From positions 76,629,501 through 76,693,500 of the forward strand of contig JAWZYU010000011.1 in assembly GCA_038380435.1 (NCBI GenBank): 64,000 nt of DNA, given 5' to 3'. The position numbers were made by a program, and so were the translations under genes. The notes beneath the pieces were generated by a model. That model saw nothing but the letters and a program-made list of their open reading frames with translations. It made no database searches and was not told the DNA's origin. Within the stretch, counting starts at the first letter, position 1; every line of letters starts with the position of its first letter. This document shows positions 23,449 to 37,144 of the stretch, in pieces. The DNA comes from Ryuthela nishihirai. Lineage: Eukaryota; Arthropoda; Arachnida; Araneae; Heptathelidae.

Positions 23449-23825
23449 GGAAGTAGGTGTGAACCCAGAACAGGAGAAAGGGAATTGCGAGATGTGCCCC
23501 TCGCATTGGGCCCCAAACTTTGACGGGCCCCGTGAATTTTATTATGATCATTATTTGCGTATTGTTGTCGAAGTCAAAAACAATAATAGGGCCCCAAAAC
23601 AGAACCCTTTGCATAAGAATTTCTCTATATCTCTATTTTCTCTTCTTATAAGTAACGATAAAAAAATATGTAATATTAAGATATTAAAATACTATAAAAT
23701 TAATTTTGCATACTTTTAGTTAAAGAAATTTCCTATTTAAAGAAAAATACTTCAATGTAAATTGGGTTTCGTTGCGAATATATTAGATTTAAATATAAAG
23801 GCATCAGAAAAAAATTAGAATGCAA

Positions 23826-23925
23826 AGGATGGACAATGTCAAACAAGACCTTATTAGAACTGACGTACAGTGACCAAGTACAACAGCTCTAGCTCAGAAT
23901 GACATGTATTAAGAACTAAATTTCA
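23826..23925 (+). mobile_element. LINE-A 3'-end fragment
   Basis: Short diverged match to the C-terminal coding end (GACAATGTCAAACAAGACC, TAGCTCAGA, AAGAACTAAATTTCACA). No tail or duplication seen. Confidence 0.55.
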
Positions 23926-24373
23926 CAAGTGGTATATCCGGTTCGACTCCCCATAGCTGATAGCTTCTTGAAACTATGCGTCGGAATTTTATTATATTTC
24001 GCTGTGTTTGCTATAACATCACAATAATTTGCTTTTTGAAGAATCCATTTAGACAACAAAGGAACTCGGTTAATCACTTTTTTAGCTCTTAATGGCTCTC
24101 CAACACGGTTTCCATCGAGAGTTCTCCCCCTCCCCCTCTTGGAAAGATTTCTCAATGATTCCCTCCAAGATTCCAATGATTCCCCCCCCCCCCATTCCTC
24201 AATGGTTAAGACACAACCTCTTGCACTGCTGAATCCTTGAGAATCGTTGCATCTGTCATTACCAAGATTTGATCTCGGGAGGAGGGGTGGGGAGAAAGAG
24301 ACCATAACCATCTCTCCCCTCTGAATAAGGTTAATAAAGGAAAAGGAGGGGGGGAAGTGGCAAACATACATAT

Positions 24374-24553
24374 TTAGTAAGAATATTTTTTTAAAAGATC
24401 ACTGGAATGGAGGAGGGATCTATCAGTCACCTGGCAGCTGGAAATGGATCCTTTACCCCCCATACAAAACTGAGCCCTTGGGGTCCTTGTAAAATGGCTG
24501 TTTAGCCCGTTTTGTGCACAGAAGTGCCCATCAGAATTAAAACAACCCAACTT
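24374..24553 (+). mobile_element. SINE-1 fragment, diverged
   Basis: 3' half only: GAGCCCTTGGGGTCCTTG, TGGCTGTTTAGCCC, GTGCACAGAAGTGCCC and an AAAACAACCCAAC tail. The head and much of the body are missing. Confidence 0.7.
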
Positions 24554-27500
24554 TGCCTCTTTCGTATGCATGATATGACTCTGCATTAAATTGAAAATTT
24601 TTCAGCCGTTGGTTGAAAATTTAGAATTTTATGCGAGACATTCTGAAATTTAAATAACAATTTTGAGCAATTTCTTAGACCTTTTTTCTGCATTTCTTAA
24701 CATAAAAAATCCCAAAAAATATTTTAAAGTAAGAAATTCGTAAAAAAGTCTGCTTAGTTTCATGAATTCAAAGATTATGATTTAAGCAACTATGTAACTG
24801 TTTATATTATCATTCAAGACATAATTTAAACGTTACGTTACTCTTCCACATACTAATTAATTCGACGAATGAAACGATATCGCTGCCTTTTTTTAACTCC
24901 TTTAATTGGATTTGTTAATCAGGCGTATTTCTTGGTGTAGAATTACGTTAGAAATCGTATCCTCTTCTGATAATTCCCAGAAATTGAAATTTTTGCTTCC
25001 AAAGAGAGATTGCAACACTGATGAGTGAGAATTTCTGAGCAACGAAACTCCATCTGAATTGGATGTGTTTGCAAATCATAAAGAAATTCACTTGAAGGGA
25101 AGCAAATACATTTCACAAGTATCTAATTCCAGTTCACGTTGCTAATTCTCTAGTAAATTAATACGAAACACGTTGTATGCCAGGTTCGATGTCGGTTGTT
25201 TTTTTTCTATTCAAAAACAATTATGATAGTTTAAAAACAAACACCTATTTAGAAAAAAATCTGCAAATCAAGTCAAGAAATTCAGATTCTTCTGGCATTA
25301 AGCATCGTGTAGTATGATGTTTTGACAAAGGTACGCTTGAATCTCCGAAAGCCAATGGGACATTATTGAATCTCATTTAGAATGAAATTTTAGTTGCCCA
25401 AGAGAACCATCCTAAAAACTTCACGGCGATATCGAGTGCCTAATAGCAAACCGATCGACAACAGAACAAGTGATCGAAATATTCGTACGGGATGACTCGT
25501 ACCTAAGGACGCCTGATCACATGCAAAGGAAAGAGCGCCAACCTCTCAGTGGCTGCGAAGTTTTCTCGTGGCTGTCAACTGTCCATTACGCGGGATCAAG
25601 TGCTTTGCTAGGAAAGCCCTTTTATTGCTCAGCGACACCGCACATATCCGCGGGAACTGTGTTCAGCAAGCATTCTGTTATCTGAGTCTGGAGAGAGCCA
25701 AGTCTGCCGTGGCCACGCTGACGAATGGCGGCCCCACACAATCCACATAAACCTTATCTGGCAGTGCTCTGAAAAGGAAACTATCGACTGTAACGGCAAG
25801 CAAGTGGTATCATCCGGTTCGTAGCTGCAACCACCGCCGACAACGCTTGCTTCTTCTCTCGCCCATATGTTACAAGAGGAAAGGGGAATGCAGCAACTGA
25901 TGAAGAATGTCCAAGATGAATTAAACTCTTCAACTAATCTACCTTTGACCTTTAAAACGACAGCAGACTTTCCTCCTAGAACAACTGTTTTTTTTCCACG
26001 AAATTTCTTTCAGAATGTTCAACTTTATCTGCATTATTTCCTTTCCGATAACAGGACTAAGAGAAAATTGGCAACTTGGTTGGCTACCTGCTATCTCTGT
26101 ACTTTTTTTTCAATTGAAGCTTAAAATTTAGCATAATGTTATTAATGGTATACACGAACAATAACCAACTTTCCCGTTTCGATTTTGCAAATATTTACAA
26201 ATTCCGAAATGCATTTTTAAGCATCGCAGAAATTTTTCCTGTCAACTTTACTTCTCATTTGGCTTCAGCTATTCACTTACCTCAAGTTTAGATAAATCCT
26301 TTTTGCAAATGATATTTATCTCATAAAGTGTTCTGTATCCCTTTTACAATACCTTTCCTTCATTCAAAGAACTTCTGCTAATCAGTTTAAACAAAAGACG
26401 GAGATAACCTAGAAGCTCCATTAGTTTACTCATAGAACGCACAAAACTTACACACGAACATGCCCACCGGTTTAATGGTCAAGCACGCTATCTACTAGAC
26501 TAGTTAAGACTTATTATTTTGAACACTAGCAGCCCGATGCGCTTCTCAGCTTCCCAGATCTGCTGTTGGTTTTCCTAACATCCTTAAGAGATATCATTAT
26601 AAGTAACACCCACGGATGTTGAGGATATTTTGCAGCATGCTTAATAAAAAGGGTAAAGGAAAACCGGAAACTCGGTTGGCTCCTTTCTCTCGCGTTCCTA
26701 AAGAAGAAAGGAAGGAAAACTTCCAGAAAAACGAAAATTAAGGAGCATTGAATAGAAAACCATATCAAACACAGAAAAAAAGAATCATAACTGTGGATTT
26801 CTTTAGATTAACAGGGAAACACAAATAAAATTAAATTACGACATAAATTCCTTCAAATGTTAATTATGTTCTATTAGATGCTTAAAACTGTTTTTACCAG
26901 TTTTTTTTATTCTATGACTCATCATATTAAACTTTTTTTAAACAATCTTATCCAACTTCAAGTATAAAACATAAATTACTAATTAATCATGCCCTTATGC
27001 AAAACAGTATATCTAAATGAGCTTCCAATGTTACATTTGAAACTTAGTTTTGTATCAGTGTCCTACTGCTATCGCTTCAGATTTTCAGAACTCTAATTAA
27101 TCCTCAGATGATATATACCTAAATAAGAGAGTGAGTGATATAGTACCTGCCTATGTATATATATATGGAGTACAGTAGTTTTATTTCCGTTCATAAACAT
27201 TATTTTCGTATCTGCTTTGCCTATGATGAAAACGAAAAGTTGGCTTCAGTTTTTGACAAACTAATGCAAAACAGAAGACTCAAGCTGATAATGGAACTAG
27301 AATTATTTTCAAACTCTGCAATTCTTTGTTCAGATGTTTTTCTTCTTTTTCTTTTTTCGTTTACTTCCAATAAAGTCTGATAAATCTGCTGCACAGCAGT
27401 CCGATCTTTTTTTCCCCGTTTCCCCCTCGTCCCACCGAAGGGCGGGCGGCGAGACACGGAAGCACGACTCCGACCATTAGTCATAAGATGTGGGCCGCAA

Positions 27501-27950
27501 GGAAAGGATTTCATTAATAACCCAACAGCGAAGCCATTGTCTGATACAAACGAAAAAACTCCGCTCGCTGCTGACCGAAAAGGAAAACTTTTCGCTCAAA
27601 TTTTAAAGTTTTAGTTCAGCATTATTTTTATGCACGTGAAGCACTAATTGGAATATATGCCAAAACTCTAGAACGACAGCATTTGTACGAATCCCTCAAT
27701 CTATTAATCAGCGCCTGGAAGAGACGTTTTCCAAAATGTAACCTATTCCGTTTCCTTTCTGTGGTACAACTTAGGTGACAGTTGTTGGACACAAAATATA
27801 CCATGTATGACATCCCTTAAAAACATGAAATACAATGATATATACACACACATAATCTTCAAGTAGACATAAGATATCGAAGTCCAACCATTTCAATATA
27901 TTTCTCCCAGTACACCGATCCTGATCATCAGGAACTATATGTTCAACAGG
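24554..27950. other. No gene recognised; two slightly GC-richer patches
   Basis: Long AT-rich stretch. Patches at about 25,440-25,870 and 27,380-27,530 have more balanced base composition and open frames of 60-97 codons, with no recognisable domain, splice pattern or repeat. A (TA)n run lies at 27,155. Decayed exons or regulatory DNA are possible but unsupported. Confidence 0.35.
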
Positions 27951-27954
27951 ATTT

Positions 27955-28335
27955 AACGTTTTTACCTTGAACGGCGCATTTTTCCCCCACAAAAGTTAAA
28001 TGGCCATGTGACAAAGACCTTAAAGCTCTAAAAAGGTTATGAAAGGAGATCTACGGACAGGTATTAGAAGAAGATAGATGGACCCCTAGAGTGTCCTATA
28101 AAGTGCACAATGCAAGGCTCTCCTGCACACGGCGCCACAGCTTAATATCCTATTGACAGACGGCGGCCTTTAAAAACCCATCGATGTCTCCTTGCTCAGA
28201 GAGGGCAAGAATCGATATTTTAACCAAGCACATTTAATGGAGATAAATCTCAGAGCGGGCACAATTGGAACTCGAACCTGGGAACTACAGATTACGAGAC
28301 TGGGAAGCTAATGGCTGAACCAATCCCTGCCTCTA
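27955..28335 (-). mobile_element. SINE-1, old diverged copy
   Basis: Recognisable along its full length on the reverse strand: CACAAAAGTTAAATGGCCA, CTCCTGCACACGGCGCC, GACAGACGGCGGCC, then the head GGAACTCGAACCTGGGAACT and CTGAACCAATCCCTGCC. Many substitutions and small indels. A scrap of LINE-A (AAGACCCTGTTTGACATT) follows at 28,385. Confidence 0.8.
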
Positions 28336-28419
28336 GGATTTAGGACTGTTCTGCATTTTGCCATTGCAGGCTAGCTACAATAAGACCCTGTTTGACATTT
28401 GCTGCCATTTTCATTTTAG

Positions 28420-29110
28420 AAAAATGAGAATAAAATTTTTATTGTGGTCCTTTTCCTTAAAACTTTAAGATACAGTTCATAACTATTCAGTAATCTGTGT
28501 TAAATTTCAAATGATCACGTTAAAAGTCACGTTAAAAGCGTTTATTTTTTTTAGTGTCATGATTTCTTCGTTCCGTTTTTTTTTTCATTATCTGCTTAAA
28601 GGTATCAAACTAATTACACACTACTATGTGTCAAAATGCAAGCGTGATCACAAAAAAACATTTCTCGTAAATCTTTGCAGCTATGTACTTCAAATTTTAA
28701 GTGATAATCTTTTGACCATCAATAAATACATTGATGAGAATAAATACAATTGAAATAGAGTTTGACTAAATCCGAAAAAGAATTTAAAGCAAAAAAAAAC
28801 CCTTCAAAACAAATGTCGAATATAATGCCTGAAGTGAACTAGAAAACATAGGTTATCAGTTATTTTATAACAGGGTCCGACAACCATTTCCATGGTGCTT
28901 ACTTTTTTTATTATTACTTGGACTTTTTTTGCTTTTAGCAACGGTGTACTAATCCCCAAATGTTTTTTTATTTCACGTGTCTTTTTTACTACACATTCCA
29001 GGTAAAATTGGTTTCCAGCTCCCTGTCACTATAATAATGTAGGACTCACAATGTTGATTCACATTGCCAATCTTAGCATTTAAGAAACGCGTTAGGAGTA
29101 TTGCCAATTG
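28420..29110. other. No gene seen
   Basis: AT-rich DNA with poly(T) runs. The 80-codon frame at 28,511 has no recognisable feature. Confidence 0.4.
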
Positions 29111-29118
29111 ATTGAAAA

Positions 29119-30540
29119 TTGTTCTTTGAAACTTGTAGGGATTTGCAGTTGTTTTCCCTGCCCCACATTAATTACGGTGGTCTGCTACTACGCAATACTT
29201 TTGCTACCCAGCTGAATAGTTTCGCTACTCAGCAGGGGTCCACACTGCAGTTTTCCGTCTCTGTCTTGGACCCTGACCAAACACCAAATGTTTCTGTCAT
29301 CGCTGAGACTGACGACATGCCTATCTGTCTCCATCCTAAGAGAGACTTCATTTGTCACCTTTCCACGCTCTCCACTCTCCACTTTAACCAAGATTTGCTC
29401 AGGAAGCTGCAAAACAGATCTCACTCTGCCATCTTGATGTCTGCCACAAACTCATTCCATCGAGTTCTTCCTCTAGCTCTACCGTGGATATTCTATCTTT
29501 ACGGATCTTCCTCCTGGAGAAATGGCAAGCTTTAAATCAATACTTCCTTCTCTTCTTTAGGGTGAAGGGGAGAATCCGAACTCTACGACCCTATGACAAG
29601 TGTATCGAGGTCTGCGTAGATGGATCTGTTGCCACTATTAAAAAATTCTTTTCTCTGCGTTCGTCATCCTTGACACACACGTCACCAGAGGTTTCTGACT
29701 TGCTCACTTCTCCTCTACAAATGTGGAACTCCGCGTCATCCTGAAAGCTCTGAATTTAATCAAAAGCTTCGGCAGTCATAACTTTGTCATCCTTTGTAAC
29801 TCTATGTCGATCTTACAAGTGATCCAGAAGAGGGACTCTAGGATGTACAATCCCTTCTTCATACAGATCATTACTGTTGATGGTACACTAAACTCACATT
29901 TGTCACTGTGGCGATCCACTTACAGTGGATCCATCTCCATGTGGGAATACCTGCAATGAACCAGCTTACTTGGCTGCCAAAGAAGCTTTCCATTCTCAGA
30001 GGTATGTCCCTAATTCTTCTCCTCTTTCAGAGACTGCAAGATCTTTGTATCACACAACTCATGAAACAGTACAGTTTATTTAGAAGGCAAATAAATTTCA
30101 CTCTCCTCTTTTAGGTTCCTTGTTGCCCCAACTCTCCCTCCTGTAAACTTTAGAAGACTCCCAAGAGGTAAGGAAACCCATCTCAATGGTCTCCGATTTC
30201 GAATCGTTTACATAAATAATTCCACTCTTCACATTCTTGGTAAAGTCTGCAATACGGTACTGCATGGAACATACGTGAAACTGCCTCTCATATAAAATAC
30301 ACTGTTGATAGAGCAGTTTTCTTTCAGAAACTTAACTCCATTAGAATCTCCGATAACTCCATCATTTCCCTGTTGGGAACGCATGAGAACAGAGAGATTT
30401 AGCAAACGCTGCAATGTCTCATTATAAAGTACATTAAGAACCTTCACTCTTCTGAAAAAATTAATTGCCTTACTCTCCCTCTTTTTTACTGTATTAATAT
30501 ACTTTTCTATTTTTCAGGCCTTCGTGGAAAAGTCTAGAAG
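29119..30540 (+). pseudogene. Decayed LINE with RNase H domain (third LINE family)
   Basis: Several short frames in succession give a retrotransposon C-terminal half. 29,119-29,535 looks like RT thumb or connection sequence. 29,723-29,959 carries a clear RNase H core (ELRVILKALNLIKSF, then FVILCNSMSILQVIQKRDSR), in which the usual catalytic Asp of C-D-S is Asn. 30,160-30,530 contains degraded C-terminal sequence. Frame changes occur every 200-400 bp. It is inactive and older than LINE-B. Confidence 0.7.
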
Positions 30541-30845
30541 TATTTTTTACTGTATTAACCTATCTCCTTTTTTGGTTTGTATAGAGAGGCACAAAAGGAA
30601 GCTGATATCACTATGATCTAATATTGAAAAGAGTCGAAGGCTGGAACTGTGTTCTTCTGTCCCCCTCTCCCGACTCTCGAAGACATTTCAGATATTTTCC
30701 ATATAACTATTTGAGGTCTGACTGAATTATGCTGATTCCAGGATAGGAGTGATGCGCATTCTTCGAAATATTTTGGTTCAAACCTTGCTCTATGCGTCCT
30801 GGTATTATCATCCGTTATTTTTGTCATTTCGCCATCAGCGTTTCA

Positions 30846-31000
30846 TTGGGTTATTTTATTTCTGAGCAGCGCTATCTGGTGCATAATGATCTAAATGACC
30901 AGATCGCAAAATCGAGAACAGTTCAGAGAAATTTGTGAAAGGGATCCGCTGAGTTGAGAGAGAGATAGACACCTTCTCCATCAGAGATACATAGGATCAA
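30846..31000 (-). mobile_element. SINE-1 fragment, very diverged
   Basis: Faint match to the 3' half on the reverse strand: GGGTTATTTTATTTCTGAGC, CTAAATGACCAGATC, GTTCAGAGAAA, GGATCCGCTGAG. No duplication found. The preceding 300 bp (30,541-30,845) and following 400 bp show no feature. Confidence 0.5.
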
Positions 31001-31417
31001 GGATCGCATCTCTTTAGGGACAGCTTTTACAGCCTTTTGTTGGAAACGTGGAATTCGAAATATCCATCTGAGATAAATTTATCCCCCTCACTAAACCCCC
31101 TTCCTCCATCATGTACTGTTCTTTATTTAATGTTGGATTGGACGAAGCGGGCCATCATTTCGTTGCATATGAGGAACTCAAGTCCGTCTATAGTGGGAAT
31201 TGAGGCTCATCCTCCGATGTTTCCATGCGTTCTCAGTAGGATTTAAGATAGCTGATGTGTCGTCAATTCAAATGGACCTTTCGCGCAAACTAGAACTTTC
31301 CTTCCATAGAGTCCACTTTGGTGAAGTTTATGTAAATGGCAAGGAGATTTTCTTTTTTGCTGCTGTTGTGATTTCAGATCGTAGCTCTATACAATATGAG
31401 AACGTGGTCCGTCTAGA

Positions 31418-31605
31418 GGAGGGGTCGGCAATCATTCTCATGGCGAGTGCCAAGTTTTTTGTCGTACTTTTGGCAGCTGCGTGCCACTTCTCGGATTTTT
31501 TTTATTGCATTATGAATTGAACGCCCTTTTTTTACGCATTCCTCATGCCAGCTGAAATAGCTTTGATAGGTTGTCATAGGTTGCTCTCCCCTAGTTTAGC
31601 CATTA
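31418..31605. mobile_element. Possible hAT-type MITE
   Basis: The left side reads GAGGGGTCGGCAATC, then GCGAGTGCCAAG and GCGTGCCACTTCTCGG, wording typical of hAT-derived MITEs. The right side GGTTGCTCTCCCCTAG is only an approximate complement. No clear 8-bp duplication. Confidence 0.4.
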
Positions 31606-32715
31606 AGCCTGGGCAACAGTTGTCTTGAAAGGTCGTACATTGCGGAAGACAGACTTCGTCTTCGGACAACAACCGCAAGGTTTGAAATCGATTCCCAGGT
31701 CAAATAATCACATCGAAAACACTTCGAAGAGTTTTACTGTCTCATCCAAAGATAATTTCCCTGACTTTAATCTGCGGATGACTCGCCGTCTTCCAATTTA
31801 TTTAATATTTTTAAAAAGTAAGGTTTTATTTTCACATATTCACAACACAGAAAAATACTGTATATAAAACAGAAATTGATAAATTGTGTTATCAAACATT
31901 TTTCACATTTCATAACAAAAAATGTATTGCATACATCCAGTACACCATAGAAAACCTTGAATTCATGTAAAACGATGTAAACTGTCATAATTGTTATTAG
32001 TACAATCAAATAAAATCGAATGTAAAATAAGTATTATAATTTTGCAATAAAACGTTATAAAACACTATTGATGTTGTTTCATATTAAATAAAGTATAACT
32101 TATGATAACCAAACACAGAATGAAATTTCTCATTTTTCCATTTACAATGATAGTGAAAATAAGTATAAGCCTCCATTAGAGTGAAACACTCGTGTTTGTA
32201 TGAAATTATGCACTCAATAAAGAAATAAATTAATTTGACAGCAAATATAAATACATCAAAAAGACTTGCAAGTATACAAGATAACAGTTTACCATTGAAG
32301 GGGGAAAAAACCTTTGTACATTATCAATAAATTTATCTTGCAAATATAAGAATATTAAAACAAAATAACCCCGCTTAACTATCCTAAAACAAAGCATGTA
32401 CATTCTCCAGATTAAGTAGCCACTTCCTGCTTTTTCCAATGAATTCTCTTTCATTATTAATTAAGGTCAGTGGGTAAAGTATGGAAAATTTTATTAGATA
32501 AGGAAATAAAATGTCTCTGCACTTGTGCTTTATGCGCTAAGGGTATCAACCAATATACCTTGTGAAAAACGCGTTAGCTTTGGAAATGTTCAAAATTAAA
32601 ATCGATTCCAATGAGTTTTAATGTATTATAATATTTGAAAAGCGTATGATTTCCTAATTTGTAAAATATTTTCTTTATTTTAAACGTTTATTAGACTATC
32701 ATATTTTCTCATTTG
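31606..32715. other. No gene seen
   Basis: AT-rich, stop-dense DNA; the longest frame is about 80 codons. No repeat recognised. Confidence 0.45.
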
Positions 32716-32727
32716 TAATATGCATCT

Positions 32728-32942
32728 TGCCGTCCCATGGCCTAGTGGTTAGCGCGCTTGGCTACTGATCTAAGGGACCTGGGTTCTGAGCCCCGGGTAA
32801 GGCATGGATGTCCGTGTTGCCTTTCTGCTGCGATCCTGCCATCCTCTCAGATCTTTTACTGTGGCATATAAACTGACAGGCTCTTTCCTGTCAGACATCT
32901 GTGACAAGCAGCTGCTTGAGGGGGTATTTATTTATTTTTTTT
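32728..32942 (+). mobile_element. SINE-2 (tRNA-derived), full length
   Basis: A second SINE family. The tRNA-like head has an A box in ATGGCCTAGTGGTTAGCGCG and a B-box-like GGGTTCTGAGCCCC. The body contains CTCAGATCTTTTACTGTGGC, ACTGACAGGCTC and AGCAGCTGCTTGAGGGGG, and the tail is (TATT)n/T-rich. A 12-bp target duplication, TAATATGCATCT, flanks it (32,716-32,727 and 32,943-32,954). Confidence 0.92.
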
Positions 32943-32954
32943 TAATATGCATCT

Positions 32955-33985
32955 AACAGTTTGATTTTGACAGTATTTGACAGCTTGGATTGCGGTCCAA
33001 CACGAACCTAGGCAGATGATATTTGCAATGCAGGTTAAAATTTTGGCTATTGCAGATATATCTCATTGGTGCCGATATCACAACTAATCGCATATCACGC
33101 CCCTGCACATTTCATGGGATAGTCTGATTTGTAGATAGATCCAATATTGTTGAATTACACCATTAATCTCTTAGATCAAGGATTAAACTCAAATCATATA
33201 AGGGCCAAATCAGTTACTTTGAAATATGTCTAGGTTTCAGACAATTTTCCCTCTATACTCAAGATGCATATATTATGCCATAATACTACCAAGGATGTCC
33301 GAAAACGAGACAAAGGGAAACATTATCAAAAATACATGTAAAAAATTTAAGAATCTAACCGAAGAAGAATTTTTAATTAATCTGTAAAAAAATTATCTCT
33401 TAAAAGGAATAAAGGTTTTTTTCCTCCCCCTGGCGGTAAGGGGGTCAACTGATTGTTGTCACTGGAAACTTCGTAACCTTCACATTACATCACCAAATTT
33501 TCAAATTTCTAGCATAAATACATCGTTTGCAATATTCGCTTAAATTTTTTAATTTTAAACTTTTTCCGCGTTAGAGGGCGCAATTAGAGCTTTTGGGAAA
33601 TTCTGAAAGTGCGAATTGTAATATTCCAACAATACCTATCCAACACAAAGAGATTTTTGAATTTATTTCTAAAAATAAAAAAAAAATCGTATCTACAGAT
33701 GACAAAGTGAACACATTATCTCGTTGTTGTTGCTTTTCGAAAACGAGTTAAAAAAAATCAAGAGTTACATTTCGTTAAGGAAAACATTTTTTGGTACACT
33801 TAACATTATTCAACTCCCCCCCCCCCCGCTCCTATGCAGATCCCCATAATAAGGTATTTATCATAGAAGCTGTCAGATCGACCAGGTAAATGGAATTCTC
33901 GCTCGTGATCAGTGCCACAAAGCTATGACAATGTTCACGCGAAGAGGTCGATGCCTTGGAAAACAAGATATCTGTTGAGAAAGAA
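32955..33985. other. No gene seen
   Basis: AT-rich DNA with a C-homopolymer at about 33,817-33,828. No gene or repeat family recognised. Confidence 0.45.
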
Positions 33986-33997
33986 TCTGGCAGCAGT

Positions 33998-34388
33998 TGG
34001 GTTGTTGGGTTGCTTTACCTCTGAGCGGCACTGTTTTGCACACCATGGGCTAAATGGCCAGGTCACATGGACCCCGAAGGCTCAGAGAAGGTTGGGGGAG
34101 GGGACCCACTGGAACAGCTGTTGGGAGTCAGATGGTAACCTCCCGTCAAGGCCATCCAGCGTGTTCTTTAACGTGCACAGGATATGGCTCTCCGGTACAC
34201 GGGTCCAGGGTTTAACGTCCCATCCAACGGAGGGTGGTCCTTCCAAGACCATTGGTGTCCCCTACTGACCGTGGGCAGGAAGGGGGAATTTTGCGGAGAT
34301 AAATCTCAACGCTGACCCAGCTGGGACTCGAACCTGGGAACTACAGATTACGAGCCTGGCGCGCTACCGACTGCGCCACCCCCGCCCC
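33998..34388 (-). mobile_element. SINE-1, full length
   Basis: Well-preserved copy with its head at the right end (GACTCGAACCTGGGAACTAC, GCGCTACCGACTGCGCC). It is flanked by a 12-bp duplication with one mismatch, TCTGGCAGCAGT (33,986-33,997) and TCTGGCATCAGT (34,389-34,400). Confidence 0.93.
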
Positions 34389-34534
34389 TCTGGCATCAGT
34401 ATTTCCTCATCAAATAGTTTGATGATTTCGTTAGAACAGTATTTTTGAATCTCTTTTGATCGTGGCACGGTGTCTTATGCGCAGTTTTTGTAGAGGGGGG
34501 AGCAAATTTTCCACGGCCATATTAAAGTTCAAAG

Positions 34535-34819
34535 CAGGCGTGTCCAACCCGCGGTCCTGGACAATTAGTAAAGCGGCCCACAAAACCGTAAAGTTTACTT
34601 GTTTACGACATAAACTTTCAACATGATTATGGGATTTTCAACGAGTGTTTGATATCCCACTAGTTTTATGTTGCCCTTTTTTTATAATAGAAAACATAAG
34701 AAAATAAATGAAGTTGTATTATTCATATACATTAATTATATTTATATATTATGTGCGGCCCAAAACAGTTCATCTTCACTCAATGTGGCCCAGGGAAGTC
34801 AAAAGGTTGGACACGCCTG
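34535..34819. mobile_element. hAT-type MITE, 285 bp
   Basis: Terminal inverted repeats CAGGCGTGTCCAACC and GGTTGGACACGCCTG are exact. The flanking 8 bp are GTTCAAAG (34,527-34,534) and GTTTAAAG (34,820-34,827), matching the 8-bp duplication of hAT transposons with one change. The interior has GCGGCCC and TGTGGCCC near the ends, a common pattern in hAT-derived MITEs. It has no coding sequence and would depend on a transposase encoded elsewhere. Confidence 0.9.
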
Positions 34820-34827
34820 GTTTAAAG

Positions 34828-37140
34828 TATCGCCAAGTGTGCCGCTGAACATAATTTTAAAAACATCGTTCGAATGTAACAGAAGCTGTTGAAACATCAT
34901 CTTCACCTTCTGTTCCTTTCGAAGGAAATTTAGCAAACATTTGAAAGGATAAAAAGACCGAGACCTTCTTTCATTTCGGGGAGGGGGGGAAGAAGGTTTT
35001 CGAATAATATTTGCAACCTACAGTTTCTGCTACTTTTATTGACGAAATTCGCCGGACGTACGAAGTCCACAAATTACTAAACTCTGTTTCAACCGAATTC
35101 TTAGTCGTCTTCCCCTATGAAATACCAAATAAACTTTGCCGTCTTTTCTCTCCATGTATTACGCGAGGGTCTTCACTTATTCTACCCTTTACAGTTCATT
35201 TCAAAAGCAGCTGATTATAACTGAATCATCGTAACAAAAAATAGTGGTACCCGGACGAACAAGGGCGAAATGGTAATTTACCCAAATTCTACAATAATTT
35301 ACAATAATTCTACATTTCACTTCCGCGATATGCTTCAATTTGCCGCGAATAATTTCGCCTTCGTATTATTATTATATCGTATCTTTCAAAGCTGATTCCC
35401 ATTTGCGAGTGGAAAATCAAAAGCAATATGTTTGTAATGTTAGACCGAAATTAGACAAATCAGAATATGAATTTATCGATATTGATTTATTATATAACTA
35501 TAAATATTGTTATATAATTATAATATTTATGTACTTTGTTTAAACTCAGCAATTTATTCCTCGTGAAGAATTCTTGAATCTTTTTGCAGATAAATTGCCA
35601 AGGTAAATTGATCACATTTTTCTAACTGTTCATTTCGTTGCCTTTGCTCCTCTGGAATACGGATTATCGGAATTATTCTTTCATTGTAAATATGGACCTT
35701 TTAGAGACAGGAATTTCTTTCATAAATTCCACTTGTAGTTCCCTTTATAGGCATTTTCACGCAACATATCAATATTCGATTTTGACGCAGATCACTAAGC
35801 AGCTATCCTTAACTATGCCCAAAATAAACTATGGCTGCCATGTTGTCTTCAATTGGTGGTTTTAGTTTCATATTCCCTGTTCAAATTTGCATATCTGTTT
35901 TTAGTATTAAGTGCTAATGAAGTTGAAATGTATCATCTAGCTACCAAATAAAAGAGATTAAATTTATTTTTTCTCATATTGCTTTGTTGAAACTAACATA
36001 TCAGAAAAATCTACACATTATTTTCCATGCGGACAACTACACTTATAAGTAGTAATGAGGTCTTGAGCCAATTGGCAAAGAACTGTTTGTTTACATCAGG
36101 TCTTAGGTGAAACGGAGTTTTTATGCTTCCATTTGCTTCTGCCAGCAATCCACTTTGCTAAAAACATGCTGCAATATCAAGCGACGTAATATGCTGTGCA
36201 GAACGTTTTAGAAACTAGAAAGCTTCAGTTCTATTGACAGACCATTGCCTCATTTTTTATTAATATGTCTCAAGAGAGAGAAAAAGTAAGCTGCAATTCC
36301 AATGAGACTTTTAATATCGTAATACATCATTATCCGTAAAGTTTGTTAACTAAATTATTGCAAATACTTTCCTTTAGGGAGTCAGTTTCTCAGCATTCTC
36401 TGACGCTACGTCATTGTTAGCTACCATTGTTGTATCTACTTCATTACCAATTGATTAAGAACATAGTTCAGGCGTTCAGAAAAACTGCCAATAGTTTTTA
36501 ACTGTTTCCAGTTGTTAGTGGAAGCCACAACTGACCCCAAACCTCACGGGAAAACAGGTGAAGAATCTTTCAAACGACCGATTTCTGGTTATTATGCACT
36601 TCGTCAATGTCAGGTCGGTTTTTTACGCATTAAATGTCCCATATGCCAAAAAAAATTCATTGCGTGGACTTTATAGAATATTCAGCATATTGTTACGACA
36701 GATGAACGAACAATAATGAAACCGTGATGTGATGTATCATTTTGATGTTCACGTTTACTTCAGCGTGAGAATTAAGTCACTAACCACTTCGAACAAATTT
36801 AACTTAGAAATAAAAAATAAGAGAGTTGTAATTAGTAAGAATTTGTGTGAAGGAAAACGTAGTTTGTCTTTGTCTGTGCACCGCAGTATAAAGAACAAAT
36901 GTTTTTATTTGTTGTGTGCGCGGGAGGTTAAATATGTTTTTAGTGTGGATCTTGTTAGTGAACGAGTAAGAAAAAGGAAGAAATTCATCGTCTTGTGCGT
37001 AGTAATCAACGTCTGAAAAAGAATTGGTTCTGAGAAACCAGTATACCAGTTTCGGAGTACTCGATGACTAAAACCTTAGAAAGAAGTTATTTGATGTATA
37101 GTTATTTAGTTGTTTAGGAATACTATATATTTTCAAATAC
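34828..37140. other. No gene seen
   Basis: 2.3 kb of AT-rich DNA. The 95-codon frame at 36,729-37,016 is lysine/serine-rich and has no recognised motif. Confidence 0.4.
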
Positions 37141-37144
37141 ACTA